Shown piece after piece: positions 45,446-54,521 of a stretch of DNA of 64,000 nt. Source of the stretch: Thioalkalivibrio sp. K90mix (GTDB lineage: Bacteria; Pseudomonadota; Gammaproteobacteria; Ectothiorhodospirales; Ectothiorhodospiraceae); assembly GCF_000025545.1 (NCBI RefSeq), contig NC_013889.1, positions 1,357,501 to 1,421,500 on the forward strand. The letters run 5' to 3'. The translations under genes and the position numbers were made by a program. The notes beneath the pieces are model-generated. The model was not told the origin of the DNA, did not search any database, and saw only the letters and a program-made list of their open reading frames with translations. Each line of letters starts with the position of its first letter. Within the stretch, counting starts at the first letter, position 1.

Positions 45446-47715
45446 GCCTGCGCCTTGCCCACGCGGCCTTCCCGCAGCGCCTGGATCACCTGCTCCTTCG
45501 GCCCGTCGGCCACCACACGGCCCTGATCCAGCACGATGATCCGGTCCACCAGCTCTAGCAGCGAGGTGCGGTGCGTGACGATCACGGTCGTCCGCCCCTG
45601 GATGAATTCCGCCAGACGGCGCTTCATGCCCTGCTCGGTGGAGTTATCCATGGAGCTTGTCGGCTCGTCCATCAACAGCATGCTGGGCTCGTGCAACACG
45701 GCCCGCGCCACACCAACACTCTGCTTCTGCCCTCCCGAAAGCCGGCCCCCGCGCTCCCCGACCTGCAGATCGACACCTTCTGGGTGGGTGTTAATCAGGT
45801 CCTCGATCCCGGAGATCGCGATCGCCTTGCGGATCGCCTCGTCGCTGGCCAGAGGATCGGCCGCCACCAGATTCTCGCGCAGGCTCCCGTAGAACAGCGT
45901 GACTTCCTGGCCCACATAGCCCAGCGACCGCCTCAGCTCAGCCGGGTCCAGCTGGCGTACGTCAATCCCGTCCACCAGTACCGCCCCGGAGGTCGGCTGA
46001 TAAAGGCCCATGATCAGCTTGGCCAGCGTGCTCTTGCCCGAGCCCACGCGACCCAGCACGGCGACGTGTTCGCCCGCCTCGATCTTCAGCGAAACCCCCT
46101 GCAACGCCGGTGTGGCGGACTCGGGATAGGCGAAGCCGACATTGCGAAACTCGATCGCGCCCTCGAAGCGATCACGACTCAGGAAGTGCGAGTCCGCCGG
46201 GCGCTCGACCGGCAGCGCCATGATCTCGTTCAGCGAACCGAGCGCGGTCGAGGCCTGGTGATACTGCATCAGCAACCCGGCGGTCTGGCTGATGGGCGCC
46301 ATCGCGCGCGAGGAGATCAGGTAGGCGGCAATCAGCCCACCCATGGAGAGATCTCCCTCCATCAGCAGGAACACACCGAGCACGATGATGGCAACGCCGA
46401 CCGTGTGCTGCGCCCACATTGCCGTGTGCGTCACGCTTGCGGTCAGCAGTCGGTTCTGCGCATTGGTCCGGGCCAGGTGCGTCGTGGCGCGTTCCCAGGT
46501 CGCCTGCACCCGTCCCTCCGCCCCAAGGGCCTTGAGCGTCTCGGCACCGGTGAGGCTCTCGACCAGCGTCGAGTTGCGCTGCGCCGCCACGCGATAGCTC
46601 TCTTCGGCGAGTCCGTGCAGCTTGCGATGGATCGCGGTGGCATAAAACAGCAGCAGCAGCGCGCCAATGGCCACGGGGATCGCCAGCGGCCAGGCGATCA
46701 ACGCGATGATGGCGATGAACATGAACGCAAACGGCAGATCCACGAAGGCGATGATCGTCGCCGACGATATGAAGCTGCGGACCGACTCGAACGCGCCAAT
46801 GTTCGACGCAAACGAACCCACCGAGGCCGGCCGGTTCTCCATGCGCAGTCCCAGCACACGCTCCATGATGTGCGATGAGAGCTTTACGTCCGCGCGCATC
46901 GCCGCCTTGTCGACGAAGTGGCTGCGCATGGTGCGCAGGATCAGGTCCGCGATCAGCACGATCACAACACCCGCCGCGAACATGAACAGCGTCTCGGTCG
47001 CGTGGTTCGGGACCACGCGGTCGTACACGTTCAGCACGAACAGCGGCATCGCCAGCGCGAACAGGTTGATCATCACCGCTGCGATCAGCACATCGCGATA
47101 CAGCGGCCGGTTCTCGCGAATCACCCGCCAGAACCAGTGCCCCTTGCTCTCCTTCGAGACCCGCGGTGCGCGGGCATCCATGCGAAACTCGGGCCGCACG
47201 TAGATGGCCCGCCCTACGTAGCGCTCTTTCAGCCGTTTCAGCGGCACATCGATGACCGCATCACCCAGCTCGGGATCGATTACTCGGGCCACGCTCTTGT
47301 CTTCGTTCCAGCCGACCAACACCCAGGCTTCGTTCTGGTCCAGCAGCAGCAGCGCGGGCAGCAGGTCGTCCTTCAGTCCGCGGGCGTCGCGGGTGACGGT
47401 GCGTGTGGTCAGTCCGGCACGCTGTGCCGCACGCGGGACCAGGGAGGGGCACAGCCGCCCGTCGTCCAGAGGAAGACCCGCAAGCGCGGAATCCGGCGTC
47501 AGACGCAGCCCGTGCATGCGGGCGATCAGGATCAATCCACCGAGAAGGCTGTCCGAACGGCCCTCCCCATCCACGATCGGGAACTCCGGCTCGCGGTCAT
47601 CCACATCGCCCATGGACCCCGACTCGGGTGTGCCCGTGGCCGGGTCCAGTACGGGATCCCCGCGATCGTCATTGGAAGGAGGCTGGCTAATCGGTACACC
47701 CCTGTGGCCGGACAC
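45442..47715 (-). CDS. lapB: Type I secretion ABC exporter (LapB family)
   Basis: Exporter of 757 aa. The N-terminal ~190 residues form a C39-peptidase-like domain (GGLILIARMHGLRLTPDSAL) with no catalytic Cys, a CLD as in HlyB/LapB, so no leader is cut. Six transmembrane helices follow (VLIAAVMINLFALAMPLFVL; IIAFVDLPFAFMFIAIIALI), then the ATPase with Walker A LGRVGSGKSTLAKLIMG, signature RLSGGQKQSV and Walker B SMLLMDEPTSSMD. The start may be the ATG at 47715 or one at 47613 (MGDVDD). First gene of lapB-lapC-luxR. Confidence 0.94.
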   Translation of the reverse strand: MSGHRGVPISQPPSNDDRGDPVLDPATGTPESGSMGDVDDREPEFPIVDGEGRSDSLLGGLILIARMHGLRLTPDSALAGLPLDDGRLCPSLVPRAAQRAGLTTRTVTRDARGLKDDLLPALLLLDQNEAWVLVGWNEDKSVARVIDPELGDAVIDVPLKRLKERYVGRAIYVRPEFRMDARAPRVSKESKGHWFWRVIRENRPLYRDVLIAAVMINLFALAMPLFVLNVYDRVVPNHATETLFMFAAGVVIVLIADLILRTMRSHFVDKAAMRADVKLSSHIMERVLGLRMENRPASVGSFASNIGAFESVRSFISSATIIAFVDLPFAFMFIAIIALIAWPLAIPVAIGALLLLFYATAIHRKLHGLAEESYRVAAQRNSTLVESLTGAETLKALGAEGRVQATWERATTHLARTNAQNRLLTASVTHTAMWAQHTVGVAIIVLGVFLLMEGDLSMGGLIAAYLISSRAMAPISQTAGLLMQYHQASTALGSLNEIMALPVERPADSHFLSRDRFEGAIEFRNVGFAYPESATPALQGVSLKIEAGEHVAVLGRVGSGKSTLAKLIMGLYQPTSGAVLVDGIDVRQLDPAELRRSLGYVGQEVTLFYGSLRENLVAADPLASDEAIRKAIAISGIEDLINTHPEGVDLQVGERGGRLSGGQKQSVGVARAVLHEPSMLLMDEPTSSMDNSTEQGMKRRLAEFIQGRTTVIVTHRTSLLELVDRIIVLDQGRVVADGPKEQVIQALREGRVGKAQA

Positions 47716-47828
47716 AGAATCTCGGCATCCGCGCGCACTGTTGATGTGCAGAACGTGAACGCCTTCTCATATTTGCTTGATTCTGCGCCCCAACGTACCG
47801 CCGGGCAACGCCTTTACATCACGGGGAT

Positions 47829-48356
47829 CTAACGCTTTCGGCGTAGACGAAAGAAATTGCGCAACAGCTCGGCAGAACGCTTCGCCGCCACGCCTTCGAT
47901 GCATTCCAGACGGTGGTTATGAGCGGGGTGATGAAGCAGGTCGATGGCGCCTCCGGCGGCCCCTGTGCGAGGGTCCGAAGCGGCAAACACCAGCCGCTCC
48001 ACCCGGGCGTGGATCATCGCCCCCGCACACATCGAACACGGCTCGAGGGTTACGTAGAGCGTGGTACCGGTCAGCCGATAGTTGGAACACCGCTTTCCGG
48101 CTCTACGGAGGACTCTAATCTCGGCGTGCGCAGTGGCGTCATGCTCGCCGATCGGTGCGTTGTGGGCGACGGCCAGACAATAACCCTCCGCATCCACCAG
48201 AACAGCGCCCACCGGCACCTCGCCGACCTCCGCGGCCCGCTCGGCCTGCGCAAGGGCGACATCCATCCAGTAGGCATGCGCACCGGGTTCCGTGGGCGCC
48301 GGACCGCGCTCGCCGGGTTCCAGGTTCCGCGCGTCGGGCGCGACCTCAGCCGCCAT
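47829..48356 (-). CDS. tadA: tRNA-specific adenosine deaminase
   Basis: Converts A34 to inosine in tRNA-Arg(ACG), 175 aa. The zinc site is HAEIRVLRRAGKRC... with catalytic Glu in ATAHAEIR, and the CxxC ligands in LEPCSMCAGAMIHARVERLV (20). The ATG at 48356 starts the protein; a longer open frame upstream overlaps gpx and is not conserved. It overlaps gpx by 11 bases and is followed by lapB 113 bp later, on the same strand. Confidence 0.93.
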   Translation of the reverse strand: MAAEVAPDARNLEPGERGPAPTEPGAHAYWMDVALAQAERAAEVGEVPVGAVLVDAEGYCLAVAHNAPIGEHDATAHAEIRVLRRAGKRCSNYRLTGTTLYVTLEPCSMCAGAMIHARVERLVFAASDPRTGAAGGAIDLLHHPAHNHRLECIEGVAAKRSAELLRNFFRLRRKR

Positions 48357-48849
48357 CGTCCGGGCGCGGTGCGGCGAGTGCGCGTTCGATCGCGTCGACC
48401 AGATCCTGCGGCTTGCGCTGGGGGGCGAATCGGTCGAGTACGGAGCCATCACGGCCGACCAGAAACTTGGTGAAGTTCCACTTGATCCCCTGCGTGCCCA
48501 ATGCGCCGGGGGCCTGCTGCTTGAGGTGCTGGTACAACGGGTGCGCGTCCTCGCCGTTCACCTCGATCTTGGCAAACACCGGAAACTCGACCCCGAAACG
48601 CGCACCGCAGGCTCGAATGGCCTCCGCATCACCCGGCTCCTGCCCGCCAAACTGGTTGCAGGGGAAGCCGAGCACTTGAAAGCCGCGTCCGGCGAACTGT
48701 TCCTGCAGCGCCTGCAGCCCCTCGTACTGCGGGGTGAACCCGCACTCGCTGGCCACATTGACGATCAGCAGGACATCCCCGCAATAGGCTCCCAGGGGCT
48801 GTTCAGTGCCATCCGCCGCCGGTACCGAGAAGTCGAAGACATCAGTCAT
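48346..48849 (-). CDS. Glutathione peroxidase family protein
   Basis: Thiol peroxidase of 167 aa. Catalytic motif NVASECGFTPQYEGLQ with peroxidatic Cys, GFPCNQFGGQEPG with the Gln and a resolving Cys, and KWNFTKFLVGRDG with the Trp/Asn of the tetrad. Non-selenium enzymes of this group (BtuE type) often use thioredoxin instead of glutathione. It overlaps tadA and the upstream lipoprotein gene by a few bases, so these genes are probably one transcript. Confidence 0.94.
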   Translation of the reverse strand: MTDVFDFSVPAADGTEQPLGAYCGDVLLIVNVASECGFTPQYEGLQALQEQFAGRGFQVLGFPCNQFGGQEPGDAEAIRACGARFGVEFPVFAKIEVNGEDAHPLYQHLKQQAPGALGTQGIKWNFTKFLVGRDGSVLDRFAPQRKPQDLVDAIERALAAPRPDDGG

Positions 48850-49495
48850 CGCGCGCAGCCTCTACATCTTCCAGAATCGCATCCTCCAGATCCGCCAGAA
48901 CCTCGGCAGTCGCACGCGAAAGGGCCGACACCAACTGTGAGGCAGAGCGCCGTTCCAGCGCCTGCTCGGATTCCAGATGGACCAGACGGCTGCGATCGCC
49001 CTGGCTCAGCTGGGCGCGCAGACCCATGTGCCCGGCCCCCGTCACGGGCAGCCCATTGGATTCGACGGCTTCAGCCCCTTCCAGATCACCATACAGCGCG
49101 GTAATCAGGACATGGACACGCACAGCCGGGCGCCCCTGTTCGCGCACCGCCGATGCGTTGTCGACCAACTCCAGCGCGGCGCCGTTGCGCGTCCAGCGTT
49201 CCCGCAGCAGTTGTTCAAGCTGCTCGGACGGCTTCAGGAACCACTCGTTGTAGTAGTCCGACTCGTACTGGTGATTCCCCAGCCGGTATACCAGCCCATT
49301 ACCCGCATAGGCCGGAGCGACCCGGACCGACCCCAGTTCGACGGCCACCGGCTGGTCCGCCGTACGTGCGGCCGGCTCGTCCGGCAACTCCAGCAGATAC
49401 CAGGAGCGATCGAGCGGCTCGCGCTCCGGCAACAGCGTGCAGCCGCCCAGGACCAGCGCGGCGAGCATCAGGATCGGCCCTTTCCACCAATTCAT
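48842..49495 (-). CDS. ABC-type transport auxiliary lipoprotein (PqiC-like)
   Basis: Lipoprotein of 217 aa with lipobox LVLGGCTLLP and an ABC_trans_aux domain (SWYLLELPDEP, VELGSVRVAPAYAGNGLVYR, EWFLKPSEQLEQLLRERW). Members work with MCE proteins in lipid transport between membranes, anchored on the outer membrane. Two bases separate it from the MCE gene upstream, so it belongs to that transporter. Confidence 0.88.
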   Translation of the reverse strand: MNWWKGPILMLAALVLGGCTLLPEREPLDRSWYLLELPDEPAARTADQPVAVELGSVRVAPAYAGNGLVYRLGNHQYESDYYNEWFLKPSEQLEQLLRERWTRNGAALELVDNASAVREQGRPAVRVHVLITALYGDLEGAEAVESNGLPVTGAGHMGLRAQLSQGDRSRLVHLESEQALERRSASQLVSALSRATAEVLADLEDAILEDVEAARDD

Positions 49496-49497
49496 AC

Positions 49498-50511
49498 TTA
49501 CTCCTCGTCCATGCGGCTGCGCGGTGGCGGGGCACCGAACAGCGCACCACCGGGGTTGCGGCGTACATCATCCGACAGGCTGCGCAGGCCCGAGATCGCG
49601 CCCTGCAGCTCGTCCAGGGTTTCCAGCAGTTTCGACTCGCTGACATCCATCCCCCGATCGAGTCGTTCAACCATCGAGTCCATGCGGTCGACCAGGCCCG
49701 CGACATCGGCTGCCTCGGCCGTTCGACGCAGCTCCTGGATCGCTTTGCGGGTTTCGCTCGGAAGGGCCTGCGTGTCCGGATGCTCGACCAGGGCCTCGAC
49801 CGATTGCATCACCCGATCGGCCGTGCGCATGGTCTGCTCGAGTTCCGAGATCAGATCATCCGCTCGCTGGTTCAGTCCTCCGGTATCGAGACTGGACACG
49901 GTATCGTCGACGGTCACCAGCAAAGAATTCAGATTCTCGATCACACCCTCGATGTCCAGCCCGTCGATCCGCTTAAGCAGATTCTCGGCGTACTCCATGA
50001 ATTGCACGGCGATACTCGGGGACGACGGGATGTAGATCGACCGCGGTTCCCAGTCGTGCTCCAGCGGCGGGTGTTCGTCCGGATCGGAGAAGTCCGCTTC
50101 CAGATAGTTCATACCGGTAATGCCCTGTGCGGCAATGCGCACTCGCAGGCCCGCATCCACCAGGTTCTTCAGGACATCCGCCTCGAAATCCTGCTCGCGG
50201 GCGCTCGCCGCGAAGCGGTCCGGCCAGAGCCGGGCCTCGACCATCACATAGCGTTTGCGCTCACGAGGGTCCACGTCCTGCTGGTATTCCACCGAGGTAA
50301 AACCCAGGTTCGTGATCTCGCCAATGGTCACACCTCGAAACTTGACCGGCGCTCCGATCTCCAACCCCTGCACGGATGAATCGATGTAGGTCTCGATCGG
50401 GATCGAGGCGCGAAAGATATTGCCCGCGGTCATGATGAACAGGGCGGTCACCAGCGCCACCAGGCCACCGACGATGAACAATCCCAGGCGAAAATGTTGT
50501 CGGGCACTCAT
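49498..50511 (-). CDS. MCE (MlaD-type) periplasmic substrate-binding protein
   Basis: 337-aa protein with one N-terminal helix (GLFIVGGLVALVTALFIMTA) and an MCE domain (QGLEIGAPVKFRGVTIGEIT), then a long helical tail (EQTMRTADRVMQSVEALVEH) of the kind that forms a tunnel or bridge across the periplasm. It belongs to the permease-ATPase-MCE-lipoprotein transporter for phospholipids. Start at the ATG at 50511, overlapping the ATPase stop by four bases. The substrate is inferred from the family only. Confidence 0.9.
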   Translation of the reverse strand: MSARQHFRLGLFIVGGLVALVTALFIMTAGNIFRASIPIETYIDSSVQGLEIGAPVKFRGVTIGEITNLGFTSVEYQQDVDPRERKRYVMVEARLWPDRFAASAREQDFEADVLKNLVDAGLRVRIAAQGITGMNYLEADFSDPDEHPPLEHDWEPRSIYIPSSPSIAVQFMEYAENLLKRIDGLDIEGVIENLNSLLVTVDDTVSSLDTGGLNQRADDLISELEQTMRTADRVMQSVEALVEHPDTQALPSETRKAIQELRRTAEAADVAGLVDRMDSMVERLDRGMDVSESKLLETLDELQGAISGLRSLSDDVRRNPGGALFGAPPPRSRMDEE

Positions 50512-51287
50512 GTAGATCTCTCTTCGGAGTCGGCCGAATCGGCCCGCTGCAGGAACCGCTGTACCCACGGGTGATCGGATGTGTCACGCAGAGTCGCCGG
50601 ATTCCCTTCGGCAACGATGCCCTTGCTTTCCTTGTCGAGCATAATGACCCGGTCGGCAATCGCAAAAATACTGGCCAGCTCGTGGCTGACGATCACGATG
50701 GTCATGTCCAGGCTGCGGGCCAGCCGCAGAATCAACTGGTCGAGCTCCGCCGAGGTGATCGGGTCCAGCCCGGCTGAAGGTTCGTCCAGGAACAGCACTT
50801 CCGGGTCCAGCACCATCGCACGCGCGATCGCCGCACGCTTCTGCATGCCACCACTGATCTCCGAGGGCATGAAGTCCGCGAACTCGCCCAGTCCGACAAG
50901 CTGCAGGCGCGCCTTGGCGATCGCGTCCATCGCCTCGCGTGGCAGGTCGGTATGGACCTCCAGCGGCAGACGCACGTTCTCGATCAGCGTCATGGAGCCA
51001 AACAGCGCCCCCATCTGGTACATCACACCCACCCGGCGCAGGATCGCCTCGCGCTCTTCGCCATCGGCAGTCGTGATATCGGCACCGGCCACCCAGATGT
51101 TTCCCTTCTGTGGCGTATACAGTCCGATCATGTGCTTGAGCAGCGTGCTCTTGCCGCTCCCGGACCCGCCGAGGATGACGAAGATCTCCCCACGCTGGAC
51201 GTCGAAGTTGAGATCCCGCATCAGCACAAAGTCACCAAACCCCATGGTGAGGTCGCGCACCTTGATCACCGGCTCCGCGCTCGCCAC
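50508..51287 (-). CDS. MlaF-type ABC transporter ATPase
   Basis: 259-aa ATPase. Walker A ILGGSGSGKSTLLKHMIG, signature SEISGGMQKRAAIARAM, Walker B VLFLDEPSAGLDPITSAELD, and switch His in IVIVSHELASI. The MQKR wording of the signature is typical of Mla/Ttg2 ATPases. It lies four bases after the permease and overlaps the MCE gene. Confidence 0.93.
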   Translation of the reverse strand: MASAEPVIKVRDLTMGFGDFVLMRDLNFDVQRGEIFVILGGSGSGKSTLLKHMIGLYTPQKGNIWVAGADITTADGEEREAILRRVGVMYQMGALFGSMTLIENVRLPLEVHTDLPREAMDAIAKARLQLVGLGEFADFMPSEISGGMQKRAAIARAMVLDPEVLFLDEPSAGLDPITSAELDQLILRLARSLDMTIVIVSHELASIFAIADRVIMLDKESKGIVAEGNPATLRDTSDHPWVQRFLQRADSADSEERST

Positions 51288-51290
51288 CCG

Positions 51291-52451
51291 TCAGACCCCC
51301 ATGTGATAGAAGAGGACGGCAAACAGTCCGTCGAACACCACGATCAGGATGATCGACGTCACCACCGCGCTGGTCGTGGAGATCCCTACGGCCGCCGCGC
51401 CGCTGGCCGTTTGCAGCCCGCGCAGGCAGCCCACGCCGGCGATCAGCAGACCAAAGATCACGGCCTTGAACAGCCCCGAAAACAGATCCGACAGGCTGAG
51501 CGCGACGGTCACCTGATTGAAGAACGCCGTCCAGGGGATCCCGAAGCCCTGCATTACCACCGCAGCACCCAGCAGGCCGATCATGTTCGCGTACAGCGCC
51601 AGCAGCGGCGCGACCAGGATGCCGGCGAGCACCTTCGGCAGCACCAGAAAACGCACCGGGTCGAGCCCCATGGTCTTCAGGGCGTTGACCTCCTCGTTGA
51701 CCTTCATCGTGCCGATCTCGGCCGCGAACGCGGCCCCGGAGCGTCCGGCCAGCAGGATCGCCATCATCAGGGGCCCCAGCTCGCGGAACAACGAGACCGC
51801 GACCAGATTGGCGACGAAGATCTCGCCACCGAACTGCCGCATCGCGATCGCGGACTGGAACGCCAGGATCACCCCCAGCAGGAAGGCAATCAGGGAGACG
51901 ATGGGCAGCGCCTGGAACCCGGCCGCCTCGGCGACCCGAAAGGTATCCCCCCAGCGAACCTGGCGGGGATTCAGCAGCGCCGACCCCAGGGCCCGCGTCA
52001 GTTCGCCAATGAACCCGAACTGCGAATACGCCGCCTGCCCAACGCGTGACACGGCCTCGAATGACTGGGCCAGCAGTCCCCCGCGAGTCTCGTGACGCGC
52101 CGGCTCTACGGTTTCCAGCTCGCGGTACGGGGTCAGCTGCTCCTCCACCAGGCCCTGGACACCCACCAGTTCCACCTGGCGCCCCGCCCGCTCGATATCG
52201 CGCTCCAGGGCATGGAGTAACGCCGCCCCGGCACCATCACAGTATTCGAGGCCACCGACATCCAGTGTTACAGCGGCCTGCGTACCCTCGGCCAGCTCGC
52301 GGGCGCGGCGGCGCAGAGGCGACCACACACGCTCCACCGCATGCACATCCAGCCGACCCGACAGCTGCAGGCAGGCATCCGGCGAGGCTGTGGCATCATA
52401 GCGAAACGTCTGGCCCGAATCGGCGGCCTGCTTGTCCATACTGTCGCTCAT
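51291..52451 (-). CDS. MlaE-family permease with N-terminal STAS-like domain
   Basis: 386-aa permease. The first ~120 residues are a STAS-like domain (LQLSGRLDVHAVERVWSPLR; LDVGGLEYCDGAGAALLHAL), and the rest is the MlaE permease with about five helices, including PIVSLIAFLLGVILAFQSAI, FAAEIGTMKVNEEVNALKTM and SGAAAVGISTTSAVVTSIIL. In E. coli the STAS protein MlaB is separate; here it is fused. First gene of the transporter operon, divergent from moxR. Confidence 0.92.
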   Translation of the reverse strand: MSDSMDKQAADSGQTFRYDATASPDACLQLSGRLDVHAVERVWSPLRRRARELAEGTQAAVTLDVGGLEYCDGAGAALLHALERDIERAGRQVELVGVQGLVEEQLTPYRELETVEPARHETRGGLLAQSFEAVSRVGQAAYSQFGFIGELTRALGSALLNPRQVRWGDTFRVAEAAGFQALPIVSLIAFLLGVILAFQSAIAMRQFGGEIFVANLVAVSLFRELGPLMMAILLAGRSGAAFAAEIGTMKVNEEVNALKTMGLDPVRFLVLPKVLAGILVAPLLALYANMIGLLGAAVVMQGFGIPWTAFFNQVTVALSLSDLFSGLFKAVIFGLLIAGVGCLRGLQTASGAAAVGISTTSAVVTSIILIVVFDGLFAVLFYHMGV

Positions 52452-52578
52452 GGGGCAATTGCGGCCATGGTAGCCGCAAACTCACCCGACACGCGAAGCG
52501 GGGCTTTAATATCTCGCACGCAGCACGCTGATCGGTCGCCCTCTTTTTCGCCCGACACCATCCACCACGAGGAGCCCC

Positions 52579-53505
52579 ATGCCTGCGGCCAATGAAGCTC
52601 TACACCAGGTCGAAAGCGCGCTGAACGACATCCTGCTGGGCAAACCCGATCGGGTTCGGCTGGCCTTGACCTGCCTGCTCGCCAACGGCCATCTGCTGAT
52701 CGAAGATCAGCCGGGCGTTGGCAAGACGACCCTCGCCCATGCCCTGGCCGCGGCGATGAACCTCGATTACCGCCGCGTGCAGTTCACCAGCGACCTTCTC
52801 CCCGGCGATGTCCTCGGGGTGTCGGTGTTCGAGCAGGGCTCCGGCGAGTTCCGCTTTCATCCCGGGCCGATCTTTACCCAGGTCCTGCTGGCCGACGAGA
52901 TCAATCGCGCGCCTCCCAAGACCCAGAGCGCCCTGCTCGAGGCGATGGAAGAGCGCCAGGCCAGTGTGGAGGGCGCGACCCGCCCCCTGCCCGAACCGTT
53001 CTTCGTGATCGCCACACAGAACCCGGAGGAACAGGTCGGCACGCATCCCCTGCCGGAATCCCAGATGGATCGATTCCTGATGCGCATCGAACTCGGCTAT
53101 CCCGATGCCCGGGCCGAGCGCGCGTTGCTCGAACGCGGCGGTGCCGCGCCGGCGCCCGTGGCCCACCCTGCCCCGAGCGCGATCGTCACACCCAAGGACC
53201 TGCAGGACTGGCAGTCCCGGATTGCCAAGGTGCACGCCGAACCGGTCGTGCTGGACTATCTGCAGGACCTGATCCAGGCGAGCCGTGACCGCGCACGCTT
53301 TGCCCACGGACTCTCGCCACGCGCGGGGCTCGGGCTGCTGCGCGCCGCGCGGGCGCATGCCTTCCTCGACGGGCGCGACTACGTGACCCCGGACGACCTG
53401 GCGGACGTCCTTCCGGCCGTGGCCGGCCATCGTGTCCGGGCTCGGGACCCGGACAGCCCCGCACGCACGGTGGAACGGCTGCTGGAATGCGTGCCAGTTC
53501 GCTAG
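52579..53505 (+). CDS. MoxR-family AAA ATPase
   Basis: Chaperone-like AAA+ ATPase of 308 aa. Walker A IEDQPGVGKTTLAHALA, Walker B QVLLADEINRAPPKTQSALL with the MoxR signature, sensor 1 FFVIATQNPEEQVGTHPLPE, and the lid with LSPRAGLGLLRAARAHAFLD. MoxR proteins usually act with DUF58/VWA partners, and the next gene is a DUF58 protein. The three plus-strand genes overlap each other, so they form an operon. Confidence 0.95.
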   Translation: MPAANEALHQVESALNDILLGKPDRVRLALTCLLANGHLLIEDQPGVGKTTLAHALAAAMNLDYRRVQFTSDLLPGDVLGVSVFEQGSGEFRFHPGPIFTQVLLADEINRAPPKTQSALLEAMEERQASVEGATRPLPEPFFVIATQNPEEQVGTHPLPESQMDRFLMRIELGYPDARAERALLERGGAAPAPVAHPAPSAIVTPKDLQDWQSRIAKVHAEPVVLDYLQDLIQASRDRARFAHGLSPRAGLGLLRAARAHAFLDGRDYVTPDDLADVLPAVAGHRVRARDPDSPARTVERLLECVPVR

Positions 53506-54521
53506 GGCCCGCTGAGCGGCTCCGATCCCAGGGGCGGCGCCTGCGTGAAGGCGTTATCCGCTGGGTCGCGCGGCGCCATCGCGACGATGGGGCACAGACC
53601 ACCCTTGGCCGCGACCGCATCTACATCCTGCCGACCCGCGCCGGCTACACGTTGCTGGCGATCCTGGGCGTGATGCTGCTGGGGGCCATCAACTACTCCA
53701 ACAACATGGCCTTCCTGCTGACCTTTCTCCTGATCGGGATCGGCCATAACGCCATCTGGTACACCCATCGAAACCTGCTCGGGCTCAAGGCGTCGGCGCT
53801 GCCCACCACACCGGTATTCGCCAACCAGCCGTTGTCCGTCTCCCTGCGCCTGGAGGATACGTGCGGGCGCGACCGCGAGGCCCTGCATCTGAGCATCGGC
53901 GAATACACGAGCGAACCCGTTGCGATACCGGGCCGTGGGCAGCAAGTGGCCTGCCTGTCTCTGCCGGCCCCCGGCCGCGGGGTGTATCGACTGCCCCGCC
54001 AACACCTGGGCACCCAGTACCCGCTCGGCATCCTGAACGCCTGGAGCTGGCTGGGGCTGACCAGCGAGATCCTCGTGTATCCGCAACCCGTGGACCCGGG
54101 CGCCGCCCATACCGGGCTCGGAGACCAAGCCGGCGCCCACCGGCGTCAGGATGCCTCCACACCGGATCACATCCGCCCGTACCGCCCCGGAGACCCGCCC
54201 GGCCGGATCCTGTGGAAGGCCCTGGCTCGCACCGGCAAGCTGCACATCCGCGAAACGGTCGCAGGAGGCCGTGACACGCTCTGGATCGACTGGTCCTCCA
54301 TGCCGGCCAGCGACACCGAAGCGCGCCTCTCCATGCTGTGCCATCAGATCCTGACCGCCGAGGCCGAAGGCCGCGCCTGGGGTCTGCGCCTGCCCGACCA
54401 GACCCTCCCGCCCGGGCAGGGCCCGGCGCAGCGGGAGCGAGGCCTGCGCGCCCTCGCCGAATTCCGCTTCGAGCCGATCCCCTTGCCGGTCGCGGAAACG
54501 GCTAGGGGAACCAAGAAGTGA
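53487..54521 (+). CDS. DUF58 domain protein, membrane-anchored
   Basis: 344-aa protein with two neighbouring hydrophobic helices (TLLAILGVMLLGAINYSNNM; FLLTFLLIGIGHN) and a DUF58 domain, a degenerate VWA-like fold (DHIRPYRPGDPPGRILWKAL; TLWIDWSSMPASDTEARLSM). It overlaps the moxR stop by 19 bases and tgpA by four. Usual partner of MoxR and TgpA; biochemical role not established. Confidence 0.92.
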   Translation: MRASSLGPAERLRSQGRRLREGVIRWVARRHRDDGAQTTLGRDRIYILPTRAGYTLLAILGVMLLGAINYSNNMAFLLTFLLIGIGHNAIWYTHRNLLGLKASALPTTPVFANQPLSVSLRLEDTCGRDREALHLSIGEYTSEPVAIPGRGQQVACLSLPAPGRGVYRLPRQHLGTQYPLGILNAWSWLGLTSEILVYPQPVDPGAAHTGLGDQAGAHRRQDASTPDHIRPYRPGDPPGRILWKALARTGKLHIRETVAGGRDTLWIDWSSMPASDTEARLSMLCHQILTAEAEGRAWGLRLPDQTLPPGQGPAQRERGLRALAEFRFEPIPLPVAETARGTKK

